Shown here: piece after piece, positions 54,535 to 62,736 of the stretch
Numbering within the stretch: the stretch's first letter is position 1
How the letters are laid out: every line of letters begins with the position of its first letter
NCBI RefSeq assembly: GCF_000472505.1
Contig: NZ_AWZR01000003.1
Location: 248,001-312,000, forward strand
Origin: Luteimonas sp. J29
Lineage (GTDB): Bacteria; Pseudomonadota; Gammaproteobacteria; Xanthomonadales; Xanthomonadaceae
Length of the DNA: 64,000 nucleotides
Direction: 5' to 3'
The notes under the pieces: model-generated
The model's input: only the letters and a program-made list of their open reading frames with translations
Told to the model about the DNA's origin: nothing
The model's database searches: none
Program-made: the position numbers and the translations under genes

Positions 54535-56010
54535 ATGACGAACGTCGCCCTGCGCAGGATCGCGGTCGCCGCGCTCGCGCTGTGCACCGCCCTGCCCGCC
54601 TTCGCGCGCGGCGGGGATGCCGATGCCGGCCCCATCGCCGTGCAGATGTACACGCTGCGCAACGCCGGCTCGCTCGAGGACCAGCTGAGGATCGTCCAGG
54701 ACGCGGGCGTCCGCGCGGTGGAAACGGTGGGCACCCAGAACGTGCCGGCCGATGAACTGAAGCGGCTGCTGGAGCAGTACGGCATCCAGCCGGTCTCGGC
54801 CCACGTGGCGCTGACCGAGCTGCGCGACGACATCGACGGCGTGGTGGCGTTCCATCGCGCCATCGGCAACAGGGTGCTGGTGGTGCCCTGGCTGCAGGAA
54901 GCCGAACGGCCGGCCGACGCGGAGGGCTGGCGGGCGCTGGGCCGCGAACTGGGCGACCTCGCCCGGCGGCTGCAGGCAATGGACATGCAGCTGGCCTACC
55001 ACAACCACGATTTCGAGCTGGTCGACTTCGACGGCAAGACGGGCCTGGAGCTGCTGTTCGAGGCCGCCGGCCCCGCGCTCGCCGTCGAGCTCGACCTCGC
55101 CTGGGTGGCGCGCGCCGGCCGCGATCCGGCGCAGTTCCTCGGCAGGTTCCCCGGGCGCGTGTTCGCGGTCCACGCCAAGGACAACGCGCCCGACGGCCAG
55201 GCGCGCGACGAACAGGGCTTCGCCGCCCTGGGCCAGGGCGTCCTCGACTGGGATGCCATCCTGCCGGCGGCGGCGGACGTGGGCGTGCAGTGGTACATCA
55301 TCGAGCACGACCTGCCGCGCGATGCCGCCGCCGTCGTCGCCGCGGGCGCGGACTTCCTGCGCGAGCGCGTCGCGGCGGACAACCAGCTGACCGCGCAGGA
55401 ACGGGAGGCCGGCTGGCAACTGCTGTTCGACGGCAGGGACCTGTCGCAGTGGCGCAACTTCAAGCAAGACGGTGTCAGCGACCAGTGGGTCGTCGAGGAC
55501 GGCGCCATCAAGCTCGCCGGCGCGGGCGGAGGCGACCTCGTGACCCGGGCCCGCTACGGGGATTTCGACCTGCGTCTGGACTGGAAGATCTCGGAGGGCG
55601 GCAACAGCGGCATCTTCATCCTCGCCGACGAAACCGGCGAGCACATCTACTCGCACGCACCCGAAATCCAGATCCTCGACAACGAGCGCCATCCGGACAA
55701 CAAACTGGACACCCATCTGTCCGGCTCCCTGTACGACCTGATCGCCTCGCCCGCGGCGTCGCACCGGCCCGCCGGCGAATGGAACCGCGTCCGCATCGTG
55801 CATGACCGGGGCCAGCTCACCATCTGGCAGAACGGCGTGCAGACGGCCTCGGTGCGGATCCACGGCCCGGAGTGGCAGCGCCTGGTGGCCGCCAGCAAGT
55901 TCGCCGGCTGGCCCGGCTTCGCCGCCAACGACAGCGGCCACATCGGCCTGCAGGACCACGGCGACGTGGTGTGGTTCAAGAACCTCAAGATCAAAGAACT
56001 CAACCGATGA
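54535..56010 (+). CDS. exported fusion of a TIM-barrel isomerase/epimerase and a DUF1080 (3-keto-glycoside lyase/hydrolase) domain
   Basis: A 491-residue protein with a Sec signal (MTNVALRRIAVAALALCTAL through PAFA, cleaved near residue 24). Residues about 30-285 are an AP-endonuclease-2 TIM barrel (IAVQMYTLRNAGSLEDQLRI; MQLAYHNHDFELVDFDGKTG; VELDLAWVARAGRDP; VFAVHAKDNAP). Residues about 300-491 are a DUF1080/3-keto-disaccharide hydrolase domain (WQLLFDGRDLSQWRNF; GGNSGIFILADE; PEIQILDNERHPDN; IGLQDHGDVVWFKNLKIKEL). DUF1080 enzymes cleave 3-keto-glycosides. The fusion would couple cleavage with isomerisation or hydration in the periplasm. The start at 54535 follows CCGGAGGA. Its stop overlaps the GMC gene start (ATGA). 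Confidence 0.9.
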   Translation: MTNVALRRIAVAALALCTALPAFARGGDADAGPIAVQMYTLRNAGSLEDQLRIVQDAGVRAVETVGTQNVPADELKRLLEQYGIQPVSAHVALTELRDDIDGVVAFHRAIGNRVLVVPWLQEAERPADAEGWRALGRELGDLARRLQAMDMQLAYHNHDFELVDFDGKTGLELLFEAAGPALAVELDLAWVARAGRDPAQFLGRFPGRVFAVHAKDNAPDGQARDEQGFAALGQGVLDWDAILPAAADVGVQWYIIEHDLPRDAAAVVAAGADFLRERVAADNQLTAQEREAGWQLLFDGRDLSQWRNFKQDGVSDQWVVEDGAIKLAGAGGGDLVTRARYGDFDLRLDWKISEGGNSGIFILADETGEHIYSHAPEIQILDNERHPDNKLDTHLSGSLYDLIASPAASHRPAGEWNRVRIVHDRGQLTIWQNGVQTASVRIHGPEWQRLVAASKFAGWPGFAANDSGHIGLQDHGDVVWFKNLKIKELNR

Positions 56011-57686
56011 GCGATCCCGACTACGAGGTACTGGTCGTCGGCTCCGGCGCCGGCGGCGCCATGGCCGCGTACGAGCTGACACGCCAGGGCGTCAGGGTGC
56101 TGATGCTCGAGGCCGGCCGCCACTACGACCCCAGGACCGAAACGCCCATGTTCCGGCGCAACGCCGACGCGCCGCTCATGGGCGCCGCCACGCCGGACAA
56201 GGACTTCGGTTACTACGACGCCACCGTCGACGGCGGCTGGCAGGTGCCGGGCGAGCCCTACACCACGGCCGAAGGCAGCGAGTTCCTGTGGTGGCGCTCG
56301 CGCATGCTCGGTGGCCGCACCAACCACTGGGGCCGCTATTCGCTGCGCTTCAGCCACCACGACTTCAAGGGCAGGAGCCGCGACGGGCTGGGCGCCGACT
56401 GGCCGTTCGACTACGACGAGCTCGCTCCCTGGTACGACAGGACCGAGGCCCTGATCGGCGTATGCGGCACGAACACCGGCCTGGACGACATGCCGCCGTC
56501 TTCGGAAGGGGTCCTGCAGCCACCGCCCAGGCCCCGGATACCCGAGCTGCTCGTCGCGGCCGCGGCGAAGAAGCTCGGCATCAAGGCGGTGCCGATGCAC
56601 CGGGCCGTGCTGACCAGGCCGCTGGACGACCGCGCGCCCTGCTTCTACGCCACGCCTTGCGGCTACGGCTGCTCGATCGGCGCCGCCTTCCAGACCACCA
56701 CCTCGCTGCTGCCGATGGCCCAGGCCACCGGCCGACTGCGCATCATCACCGACGCCATGGTCAAGACCGTGACCACCGATGCCGACGGCCGCGTCACCGG
56801 CGTGAACTACATCGACAAGACCACCGGCTCCGAGCGCCGGCTGGACGCGAAGGTGGTGGTGCTGGCCGCCAGCGCCTGCGAGTCCGCGCGCATCCTGCTC
56901 AACTCGAAGACGGCCAGCCATCCCGACGGGGTGGCCAATTCCAGCGGCCAGGTCGGCCGCAACCTGATGGACTCGACCGGCGCGAGCCTGACCGCGCTGG
57001 TCCCTGCACTGATGAACCGCCCGCGCTACAACGAGGACGGCCATACCGCCAACCACCTGTTCATCCCCTGGTGGGGACACGAGGCCCAGGCCCGGGGCGA
57101 GCTGGATTTCCCGCGCGGATACCACTTCGAGCTGGGCGGACGCTTCGGCGAACCGGGCGCCTACGTCGGCGGCGACCTGCAAGGCTACGGCCCGGCGCTG
57201 AAGCAGCAGGTGCGCGCGCACTACGGCGCCTACGTCACGTTCGCGCTGCGCGGCGAGATGCTGCCGAACGAGCACTGCTACATGGACATCGACCCGGAGG
57301 TCACCGACAAATGGGGCATCCCGGTGCCGCGTTTCCACTGGCGATGGTCCTCACATGAACTCAGGCAGGTCGCGCACGGCCTGAAGACCGCGAAGGCCAT
57401 CCTGGAAACCATGGGCGCGACCGTCGGCGAGCTGCCGCCACCCGAAGAGGCGATCAGGAAGGGGGGCGAGATCATCCACGAGGTGGGGACGACCCGGATG
57501 GGCGATTCCCCCAGGGACTCGGTGACCAACCAGTGGGGCCAGACCTGGGACTGCCCCAACCTGTTCGTGATGGACGGCGGCGTGTTCGCCTCCAACCCGC
57601 ACAAGAACTGCACCCTGACGATCATGACGCTCGCAATGCGCAACAGCGCCTGGCTGGCTGGCCAACTCAAGGCGGGGAGGCTGTGA
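56007..57686 (+). CDS. GMC family FAD oxidoreductase, large subunit 1 (glucoside 3-dehydrogenase-like)
   Basis: A 559-residue flavoprotein expected to oxidise a sugar hydroxyl, in characterised relatives C3 of glucosides. The FAD fingerprint VVGSGAGGAMAAYEL is at residues 10-24, and the C-terminal active-site elements are IHEVGTTRMGD (catalytic His) and NPHKNCTLTIMTLAMR (catalytic Asn/His). A C-X5-C-X3-C motif (Cys212, Cys218, Cys222: CFYATPCGYGCSIGA) resembles the 3Fe-4S site of FAD-dependent glucose and fructose dehydrogenases. It has no signal peptide of its own; the next gene encodes a Tat-exported small subunit that probably carries it. Its start overlaps the previous stop by 4 nt. Confidence 0.9.
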   Translation: MSDPDYEVLVVGSGAGGAMAAYELTRQGVRVLMLEAGRHYDPRTETPMFRRNADAPLMGAATPDKDFGYYDATVDGGWQVPGEPYTTAEGSEFLWWRSRMLGGRTNHWGRYSLRFSHHDFKGRSRDGLGADWPFDYDELAPWYDRTEALIGVCGTNTGLDDMPPSSEGVLQPPPRPRIPELLVAAAAKKLGIKAVPMHRAVLTRPLDDRAPCFYATPCGYGCSIGAAFQTTTSLLPMAQATGRLRIITDAMVKTVTTDADGRVTGVNYIDKTTGSERRLDAKVVVLAASACESARILLNSKTASHPDGVANSSGQVGRNLMDSTGASLTALVPALMNRPRYNEDGHTANHLFIPWWGHEAQARGELDFPRGYHFELGGRFGEPGAYVGGDLQGYGPALKQQVRAHYGAYVTFALRGEMLPNEHCYMDIDPEVTDKWGIPVPRFHWRWSSHELRQVAHGLKTAKAILETMGATVGELPPPEEAIRKGGEIIHEVGTTRMGDSPRDSVTNQWGQTWDCPNLFVMDGGVFASNPHKNCTLTIMTLAMRNSAWLAGQLKAGRL

Positions 57687-58468
57687 TGCGCAAGCCACCG
57701 AATGACCAGGACATCGCCGTCCAGGCCGAAGGCGCCGCCCCCGCCTATGCGAACAGGCTCAGCCGGCGCGAGTCCCTGAAGCTGATGGCCGCGCTGGCCG
57801 CCAGCGCCATGCTGCCTGCGCTGGCAGCCGGCGCCTCGGCGGAAGACGCCGGCGCCGGCGCGGAGGACGGGCACTGGCCGGAGCTGGACCTGCCACCGGT
57901 GACGGCCAACGGCTACGGCAAGGATCCGGACCTGATGGCGCCTGCGGGCGCGCCCTGGCCGCTGACGCTCACGCCGGCCCAGCTGTCGCTGCTCGCCGTG
58001 CTCTCGGACATCATCGTGCCCGCCGAGGGCACGTCGCCTTCGGCGTCCGCCGTGCAGGTCCCGACGGTGATCGACGAATGGGTGAGTGCGCCCTATCCCG
58101 ACCAGCAGCGCGACCGGGTCACGATCCTGTCGGCCCTGGCCTGGATCGACGACGAAGCCGCGCTGCGCTTCTCCAGGCCGTTCGCCGCGCTGGACACGGC
58201 GCAGCAGCTGGCGATCATCGACGACATCGCCTACCGCACCGACCAGACCCCGCGCCGGTTCCAGCGAATCGCCGCCGCGTTCTCGCGGCTGCGCAACCTG
58301 GTGCTGGCCGCCTACTTCTGCACGCCCGAAGGCATGGAGGACATCGGCTACCTGGGCAACGTGGCCATCGCCGGGGACTACCCCGGTCCGACGCCGGAGG
58401 CCTATCGCCACCTGGAGACGGTGCTGGCGGAACTCGGGTTGAGCGGGTTCGCCTATCCCGTGGACTAG
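57686..58468 (+). CDS. gluconate 2-dehydrogenase subunit 3 family protein 1 (Tat-exported small subunit)
   Basis: A 260-residue small subunit of a membrane or periplasmic FAD sugar dehydrogenase. The N-terminal region has a twin-arginine signal (RLSRRESLKLMAALAASAML, about 28-47), and the mature part holds the family block LTPAQLSLLAVLSDIIVPAE, the RPFAALDTAQQLAIIDDIAY helix, and AAFSRLRNLVLAAYFCTPEG. It overlaps the GMC gene by one base (TGATG), implying equimolar coupled synthesis and hitch-hiker export of the FAD-loaded partner. It is the last gene of the + strand half. Confidence 0.88.
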   Translation: MRKPPNDQDIAVQAEGAAPAYANRLSRRESLKLMAALAASAMLPALAAGASAEDAGAGAEDGHWPELDLPPVTANGYGKDPDLMAPAGAPWPLTLTPAQLSLLAVLSDIIVPAEGTSPSASAVQVPTVIDEWVSAPYPDQQRDRVTILSALAWIDDEAALRFSRPFAALDTAQQLAIIDDIAYRTDQTPRRFQRIAAAFSRLRNLVLAAYFCTPEGMEDIGYLGNVAIAGDYPGPTPEAYRHLETVLAELGLSGFAYPVD

Positions 58469-58509
58469 TCGTCGCCGCGCGCGCCGGGGCGGCCGACTGC
58501 CCGGCCGCC

Positions 58510-58525
58510 GGCCCCGCGCGGGGCC
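58510..58525. terminator. palindromic hairpin at the meeting point of the two cluster halves
   Basis: GGCCCCGCGCGGGGCC is a perfect 16-bp palindrome just before the stop of the - strand DUF1080 gene, in the 57-bp gap between convergent halves. A neighbouring GGCGGCC/GGCCGCC stem adds structure. It could stop transcription from both sides, although no T-tract is present. Confidence 0.4.
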
Positions 58526-59308
58526 TCAGCGCGCCTGGAGTTCCCGCGCCCAGATGTTGCGGAAGCTGACCTCGGAGCCGTGGTCCTGGAGGTAGATCGG
58601 CGCGCAGCCGTGCGGGGCGTAGCTCGGCGCGCCGCGGTACTCCGTGGTGCCGGCGATGACCGTGTCGTCCTGCACCAGCACGCCGTTGTGCAGCACGGTG
58701 ATGCGCGCCGGGGCCAGTAGCCCGCCGCCGTCGGAAAAGCGCGGCGCCTTCCAGATGATGTCGTAGGCCTGCCACTCGCCCGGCGGGCGCGAGGCGTTCA
58801 CCAGCGGGATCGCCTGCTTGTAGATCGAGGCCGCCTGGCCGTTGGCGTAGGTGGGGTTGTCGTAGCTGTCGAGCACCTGCAGTTCGTAGCGTTCCTGCAG
58901 GAAGATGCCGCTGTTGCCGCGGTCCTGTCCGTCGAATCCGCGGGTCCCGGCCGGCGTGCGCCACTCGATGTGCAGCTGGATGTCGCAGAAGTCCCGGCGG
59001 GTGCGGATGCCCCCGGTGCCGGGCACGACGGTCATCGCGCCGTCGGCCACCTTCCACGGGGCGTCGCCGCCCCGCTCCGATTCCCACGCCGCCAGGCCGG
59101 AGCCGTCGAACAGCACCACCGCGTCCGAGGGCGCCGCCCCGACGGGCGTGGCCACGACCGGCGGCACCGGCGTCCAGGCCTCGGTCTTTTCCGGATCGGC
59201 GGACGGGTCGTGGGCCAGTGCCACCGCGGCCGCCAGCACGCCGCCGGCCAGCACGCCGGCGCGCACGGCCGTGGCCCTGCGGCACGGATGGAAAGAGGCC
59301 GCGCGCAT
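58526..59308 (-). CDS. exported DUF1080 (3-keto-disaccharide hydrolase family) protein
   Basis: A 260-residue concanavalin-like beta-sandwich protein with an N-terminal export signal ([20 protein letters not shown], cleaved near residue 35). The DUF1080 landmarks are [39 protein letters not shown], the [17 protein letters not shown] strand and [20 protein letters not shown]. It would cleave periplasmic 3-keto-glycosides. Compared with the DUF1080 domain of the fusion protein it has a longer loop ([17 protein letters not shown]), so substrate range may differ. The start at 59308 overlaps the previous stop by one base (TGATG); a start at 59323 is possible. Confidence 0.88.
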   Translation of the reverse strand: MRAASFHPCRRATAVRAGVLAGGVLAAAVALAHDPSADPEKTEAWTPVPPVVATPVGAAPSDAVVLFDGSGLAAWESERGGDAPWKVADGAMTVVPGTGGIRTRRDFCDIQLHIEWRTPAGTRGFDGQDRGNSGIFLQERYELQVLDSYDNPTYANGQAASIYKQAIPLVNASRPPGEWQAYDIIWKAPRFSDGGGLLAPARITVLHNGVLVQDDTVIAGTTEYRGAPSYAPHGCAPIYLQDHGSEVSFRNIWARELQAR

Positions 59309-59883
59309 CACCGCGTCGCCCATGCCGGCGTGCCCGGCTCGTAGGGCAGGTCGCCGTCGTAGTGGCCCGGCACCGGGTCGTAGCGCAGCACCTGGGTCGC
59401 GCCGACCTCCGAGGTGAAGAAGCTGAAGATCACCAGCTGCTTGATCATCGTGAACCAGTGCACCCCGCCCGCGCTGCCCGACCCGTCGGCGGACACCCAG
59501 GCCCCGCGGGCACGCTCGGCGGCCTCGCGGTCCGCTTCGGTGAGCAGCTGCAGGCGGTCGGCCTGCGGCAGGGACAGGAAGCTGCCGCCGGCGCGCCGGT
59601 CCAGCTCGACCAGTCCTGCGCGGAACGCGGCCTGGTCCTCGGGGCCGTAGCAGTCGGTGACGAAGCGCGCCATGAACGCGCCCACCTCCGCGTCCTTCGC
59701 CCCGGGCGTGTCGGTGCGCGGGATGATCGCCTCGGCGATCTCGTCGAGCAGCGCCACGTCCCGTGCGCCGAAGGCGGTGGCGCCCGGTTCCGCCGGCGCC
59801 TGCGCCACGAGGAGGGCCGGATTGCCCACCATCGCCACGCCGGTGGCGGCCGCGATCATCTTCAGCAGTTCACGACGTTCCAT
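59308..59883 (-). CDS. gluconate 2-dehydrogenase subunit 3 family protein 2 (Tat-exported small subunit)
   Basis: A 191-residue small subunit with a twin-arginine signal at the very N-terminus ([20 protein letters not shown]). The mature part contains [20 protein letters not shown] with DTPGA following, the canonical start of the family, and later [20 protein letters not shown]. It overlaps the GMC 2 stop by one base (TGATG). It is shorter than its paralogue at 57686 (260 residues), which has an N-terminal extension before the Tat motif. Confidence 0.9.
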   Translation of the reverse strand: MERRELLKMIAAATGVAMVGNPALLVAQAPAEPGATAFGARDVALLDEIAEAIIPRTDTPGAKDAEVGAFMARFVTDCYGPEDQAAFRAGLVELDRRAGGSFLSLPQADRLQLLTEADREAAERARGAWVSADGSGSAGGVHWFTMIKQLVIFSFFTSEVGATQVLRYDPVPGHYDGDLPYEPGTPAWATR

Positions 59884-61568
59884 CACAGGTTCCCCGCCTT
59901 GAGTTCGCGCACCGCATGGTCGGCGGCGCGCGCGGTCAGCGCCATGTAGGTGAGCGACGGATTGACGCAGCTGGCCGAGGTCATGCAGGCGCCGTCGGTC
60001 ACGTACACGTTCGGCGCGTCCCACACCTGGTTGTGCGCGTTGAGCACCGAGGTCTTCGGGTCGCGGCCCATGCGCGCGGTGCCCATCTCATGGATGCCCC
60101 GGCCGGGGGCGTAGTTGCCCTCGTAGGTCCGCACGTCGCGCACGCCCGCCGCCTCCAGCATCTCGGCGGCATCGGCGGCCATGTCCTTGCGCATGGCGCG
60201 CTCGTTGTCGCGGATCGAGACGTCCATCGCCAGCACCGGCAGGCCCCACTTGTCGCGCACGCTGTGGTCCAGGCGGATGGTGTTGTCGTGGTAGGGCAGC
60301 ATCTCGCCGAAGGCAGTCATGCCGATGGTCCAGGCGCCCGGGGTGCTCAGCGCCTCCTTGAGCCCGGTGCCGATCCCCAGTTCGGCCACGGCCCGCGACC
60401 AGCCCTCGCGGCCCGCCCCGCCCTGGTAGCCGAACCCGCGCAGGTACTCGCGCCGGTCGTTGCCGACGTTGCGGAAGCGCGGGATGTAGAAGCCGCACGG
60501 CCGGCGTCCGGAGTAGTACCGGTCCTCGTAGCCGTCGACCACACCCTGAGCGCCGACCTCGAAGTGGTGGTCCATGACGTTGTGGCCCAGTTCCCCCGAC
60601 GAGGAGCCCAGCCCGCCTTCCCACACGTCGGTGGCAGAGTTCATCAGGATCCAGGTCGAGTTGAACGCCGACGCGTTGAGGAAGATGACCCTGGCCGTGT
60701 ACTGGTAGGTCAGGCCGGTCTCGGCGTCGATGATCTCCACCCCGCGGGCACGCTTGCGGTCCTTGTCGTACAGCACTTCCTTGACGATCGAGAACGGCCG
60801 CAGGGTCAGGTTGCCGGTCTTCATCGCCGCCGGCAACGTGGCCGACTGGGTCGAGAAATAGGCCCCGAACGGGCAGCCCAGGATGCACTTGTTGCGATAC
60901 TGGCAGTTGGCCCTGCCCTGCTCCGGCCGCGGCTCGGTGATGTTGGCGGTGCGCGAATGGATCAGGCGGCGGCTGCCGCCGAAGGCCTTGAGGATGCGCG
61001 CGGCCACGTCCTTCTCGACCACGTTGAGCGGGACCGGCGGCAGGAACTTGCCGTCCGGCAGCACGTCCAGCCCCTCTACCGTGCCGGCGATGCCGGCGAA
61101 GGTCTCCACGTAGTCGTACCAGGGCGCGAGGTCCTCGTAGCGGATCGGCCAGTCGACGGCGATGCCCTCGCGCGCATTGGCCTCGAAGTCCATCGGCGAG
61201 AAGCGGTAGCTCTGGCGTCCCCACAGCAGCGAGCGGCCGCCGACGTGGTAGCCGCGGAACCAGTCGAAGCGCTTGACTTCCACGTAGGGACATTCGGTTT
61301 CGTCGGCCCACATGCCGTCGGTGCTCTCCGACAGCGGGTAGTCCCGGCGCAGCACCGGGTGCGCTTCCTTCATCGCCTGCGTGGGCACGTTGCGGTGCGG
61401 ATAGTCCCAGGCCTCCTTGTGCGCGTTGACGTAGTCCTTGATGTGCTCGATGTTGCGGCCACGCTCGAGCATGAGCACCTTGAGTCCCTTCTCGGCCAGT
61501 TCCTTGGCGGCCCAGCCGCCGCTGATGCCCGAGCCGACGACGATCGCGTCGTAATGGTTGTTCGCCAT
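59883..61568 (-). CDS. GMC family FAD oxidoreductase, large subunit 2
   Basis: A 561-residue flavoprotein paralogous to the one at 56007. The FAD motif VVGSGISGGWAAKELAEKG is at residues 10-28; the active site shows IHEMGTARMGRDP (catalytic His) and ASCVNPSLTYMALTAR (catalytic Asn), as in pyranose oxidase-like GMC enzymes. NCQYRNKCILGCPFGAYF carries C-X5-C-X3-C (Cys222, 228, 232), close to the 3Fe-4S ligand pattern of FAD-glucose and fructose dehydrogenases. No signal peptide; probably exported with the Tat-bearing small subunit encoded next. It is 31 bp after the TIM-barrel gene and translationally coupled to the small subunit. Confidence 0.9.
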   Translation of the reverse strand: MANNHYDAIVVGSGISGGWAAKELAEKGLKVLMLERGRNIEHIKDYVNAHKEAWDYPHRNVPTQAMKEAHPVLRRDYPLSESTDGMWADETECPYVEVKRFDWFRGYHVGGRSLLWGRQSYRFSPMDFEANAREGIAVDWPIRYEDLAPWYDYVETFAGIAGTVEGLDVLPDGKFLPPVPLNVVEKDVAARILKAFGGSRRLIHSRTANITEPRPEQGRANCQYRNKCILGCPFGAYFSTQSATLPAAMKTGNLTLRPFSIVKEVLYDKDRKRARGVEIIDAETGLTYQYTARVIFLNASAFNSTWILMNSATDVWEGGLGSSSGELGHNVMDHHFEVGAQGVVDGYEDRYYSGRRPCGFYIPRFRNVGNDRREYLRGFGYQGGAGREGWSRAVAELGIGTGLKEALSTPGAWTIGMTAFGEMLPYHDNTIRLDHSVRDKWGLPVLAMDVSIRDNERAMRKDMAADAAEMLEAAGVRDVRTYEGNYAPGRGIHEMGTARMGRDPKTSVLNAHNQVWDAPNVYVTDGACMTSASCVNPSLTYMALTARAADHAVRELKAGNL

Positions 61569-61599
61569 GTATGACTGATTCCTGGAAGTGGGCCGATGG

Positions 61600-62472
61600 T
61601 TACACGTCGCACAGGCCGATGGCTTCGCGCAGGGAGGCGACCGGATCGGGCGCCGAGGGCATGAACTCCTGCGCGATGTATCCGTCGAAGCCGGTGTCGC
61701 GGATCGCGCGGCAGATCGCGGGGTAGTTGAGCTCCTGGTCCGGCCCGATCTCGTGCCGGCCCGGCACGCCCGCGGTGTGGTAGTGCACGAACCAGCGGTG
61801 GTGGCGGCGGATGGTGGCGATGATGTCGCCCTCCATGATCTGCATGTGGTAGATGTCGTAGAGCAGGCCGAAGTGGTCCGACCCCAACATCTCGCACAGC
61901 GCCACGCCCCAGGCCGAGCGGTCGCAGAGATAGTCGGGATGGTCGACCCGCGAGTTCAGCAGTTCCATCACCAGCCTGACGCCGCGCTTCTCGGCATGGC
62001 CGAGGATGCGCTTGAGGCCGGCGGCCGCGTTGGCCATGCCCTCGTCCGGGTCCATGCCGGCGCGGTTGCCGGAGAAGCAGATCAGGTTGCGGTAGCCGGC
62101 GTCGGCCACCAGGTCGATGTGGCGGGTGTAGCGCGCCACCAGTTCATCGTGGAAGCGCGTGTCCGCGAACCCCTTCTCCAGCCCGAGTTCGGCGCCGTTG
62201 CACATCGAGCTGTCCACGCCGTGCGCCTTGAGCACGGGCCAGTCGTCCGGGCCGACCAGGTCGATGGCGGCAAAGCCGATCTGCCTCACCGTGCGGCACA
62301 GCGCGTCGATGGGCATCCGGCCGAACGTCCAGCGCGCCACCGAGTGCTTCAGGTTGCCCTTCAGCGGCTGCCCGGGGGGAGCGGGCGTCGCGGCGAGCCC
62401 GGAGGCGGCCAGTCCCAGCGCGCCGGCGGTGGCGGCGCGCAGCGCGTCGCGCCGGGTGAGTCGAACGCTCAA
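61600..62472 (-). CDS. hydroxypyruvate isomerase-like TIM-barrel protein with Tat signal
   Basis: A 290-residue AP-endonuclease-2/Hyi-type TIM barrel. The N-terminus is a twin-arginine signal (RLTRRDALRAATAGALGLAA), so the protein is periplasmic. Metal-site segments are VRLVMELLNSRVDHPDY, FGLLYDIYHMQIMEGDII, VHYHTAGVPGRHEIGPDQEL and YIAQEFMPS, closely following the hydroxypyruvate isomerase pattern. No ATG suits: the only upstream ATG (62736) lies inside the operator. TTG at 62472 is preceded by GGAGAG six bases away and begins the signal peptide, so I chose it. It leads the - strand half of the cluster. Substrate is inferred to be a keto-sugar. Confidence 0.82.
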   Translation of the reverse strand: MSVRLTRRDALRAATAGALGLAASGLAATPAPPGQPLKGNLKHSVARWTFGRMPIDALCRTVRQIGFAAIDLVGPDDWPVLKAHGVDSSMCNGAELGLEKGFADTRFHDELVARYTRHIDLVADAGYRNLICFSGNRAGMDPDEGMANAAAGLKRILGHAEKRGVRLVMELLNSRVDHPDYLCDRSAWGVALCEMLGSDHFGLLYDIYHMQIMEGDIIATIRRHHRWFVHYHTAGVPGRHEIGPDQELNYPAICRAIRDTGFDGYIAQEFMPSAPDPVASLREAIGLCDV

Positions 62473-62720
62473 GGCAGTCTCTCCGATCGTGGACCCGGGG
62501 CCATCGGCGCGGGGACGCAGCCGCGCGGTCGGCCCGCGGCGCGGACGGGGACCCGGGGCGCGCCCCTCGGACGCCGCGGGGCCGGACCCGGCGGGACGGA
62601 TCGTGAAGCGTCGCGTGTCCGGATCCGCCTCCGGGCCACGTGCAACGTGCCCGGCCGGCCCGCAGGGGTCCTCATCATCCACCGGCCTCCCAACCAGTCG
62701 AAGCACGCGGATCCGCGTGA
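62473..62720 (-). other. long leader of the - strand cluster half
   Basis: About 250 bases separate the operator/promoter from the TTG start of the TIM-barrel gene. The frame is open through it, but the translation is Arg/Pro/Gly-rich without family features and would place a Tat signal in the middle of a protein. I see no gene, and no riboswitch I recognise. It is probably an untranslated leader. Confidence 0.5.
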
Positions 62721-62736
62721 ATGCAATCGATTGCAC
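62721..62736. promoter_or_regulatory. LacI-type operator, right end of the 3-keto-glycoside cluster
   Basis: ATGCAATCGATTGCAC contains the perfect 14-bp palindrome TGCAATCGATTGCA (62722-62735), identical to the core of the operator at 50937-50954. It overlaps the -10 element of a - strand promoter, an ideal repressor position. Both ends of the cluster should therefore answer to the same LacI protein (49762-50871). Confidence 0.75.

Noticed and set aside
62473-62736. Apparent N-terminal extension of the - strand TIM-barrel gene starting inside the right operator
   Set aside because: It would bury a Tat signal after 88 residues of low-complexity sequence; TTG 62472 with GGAGAG fits.
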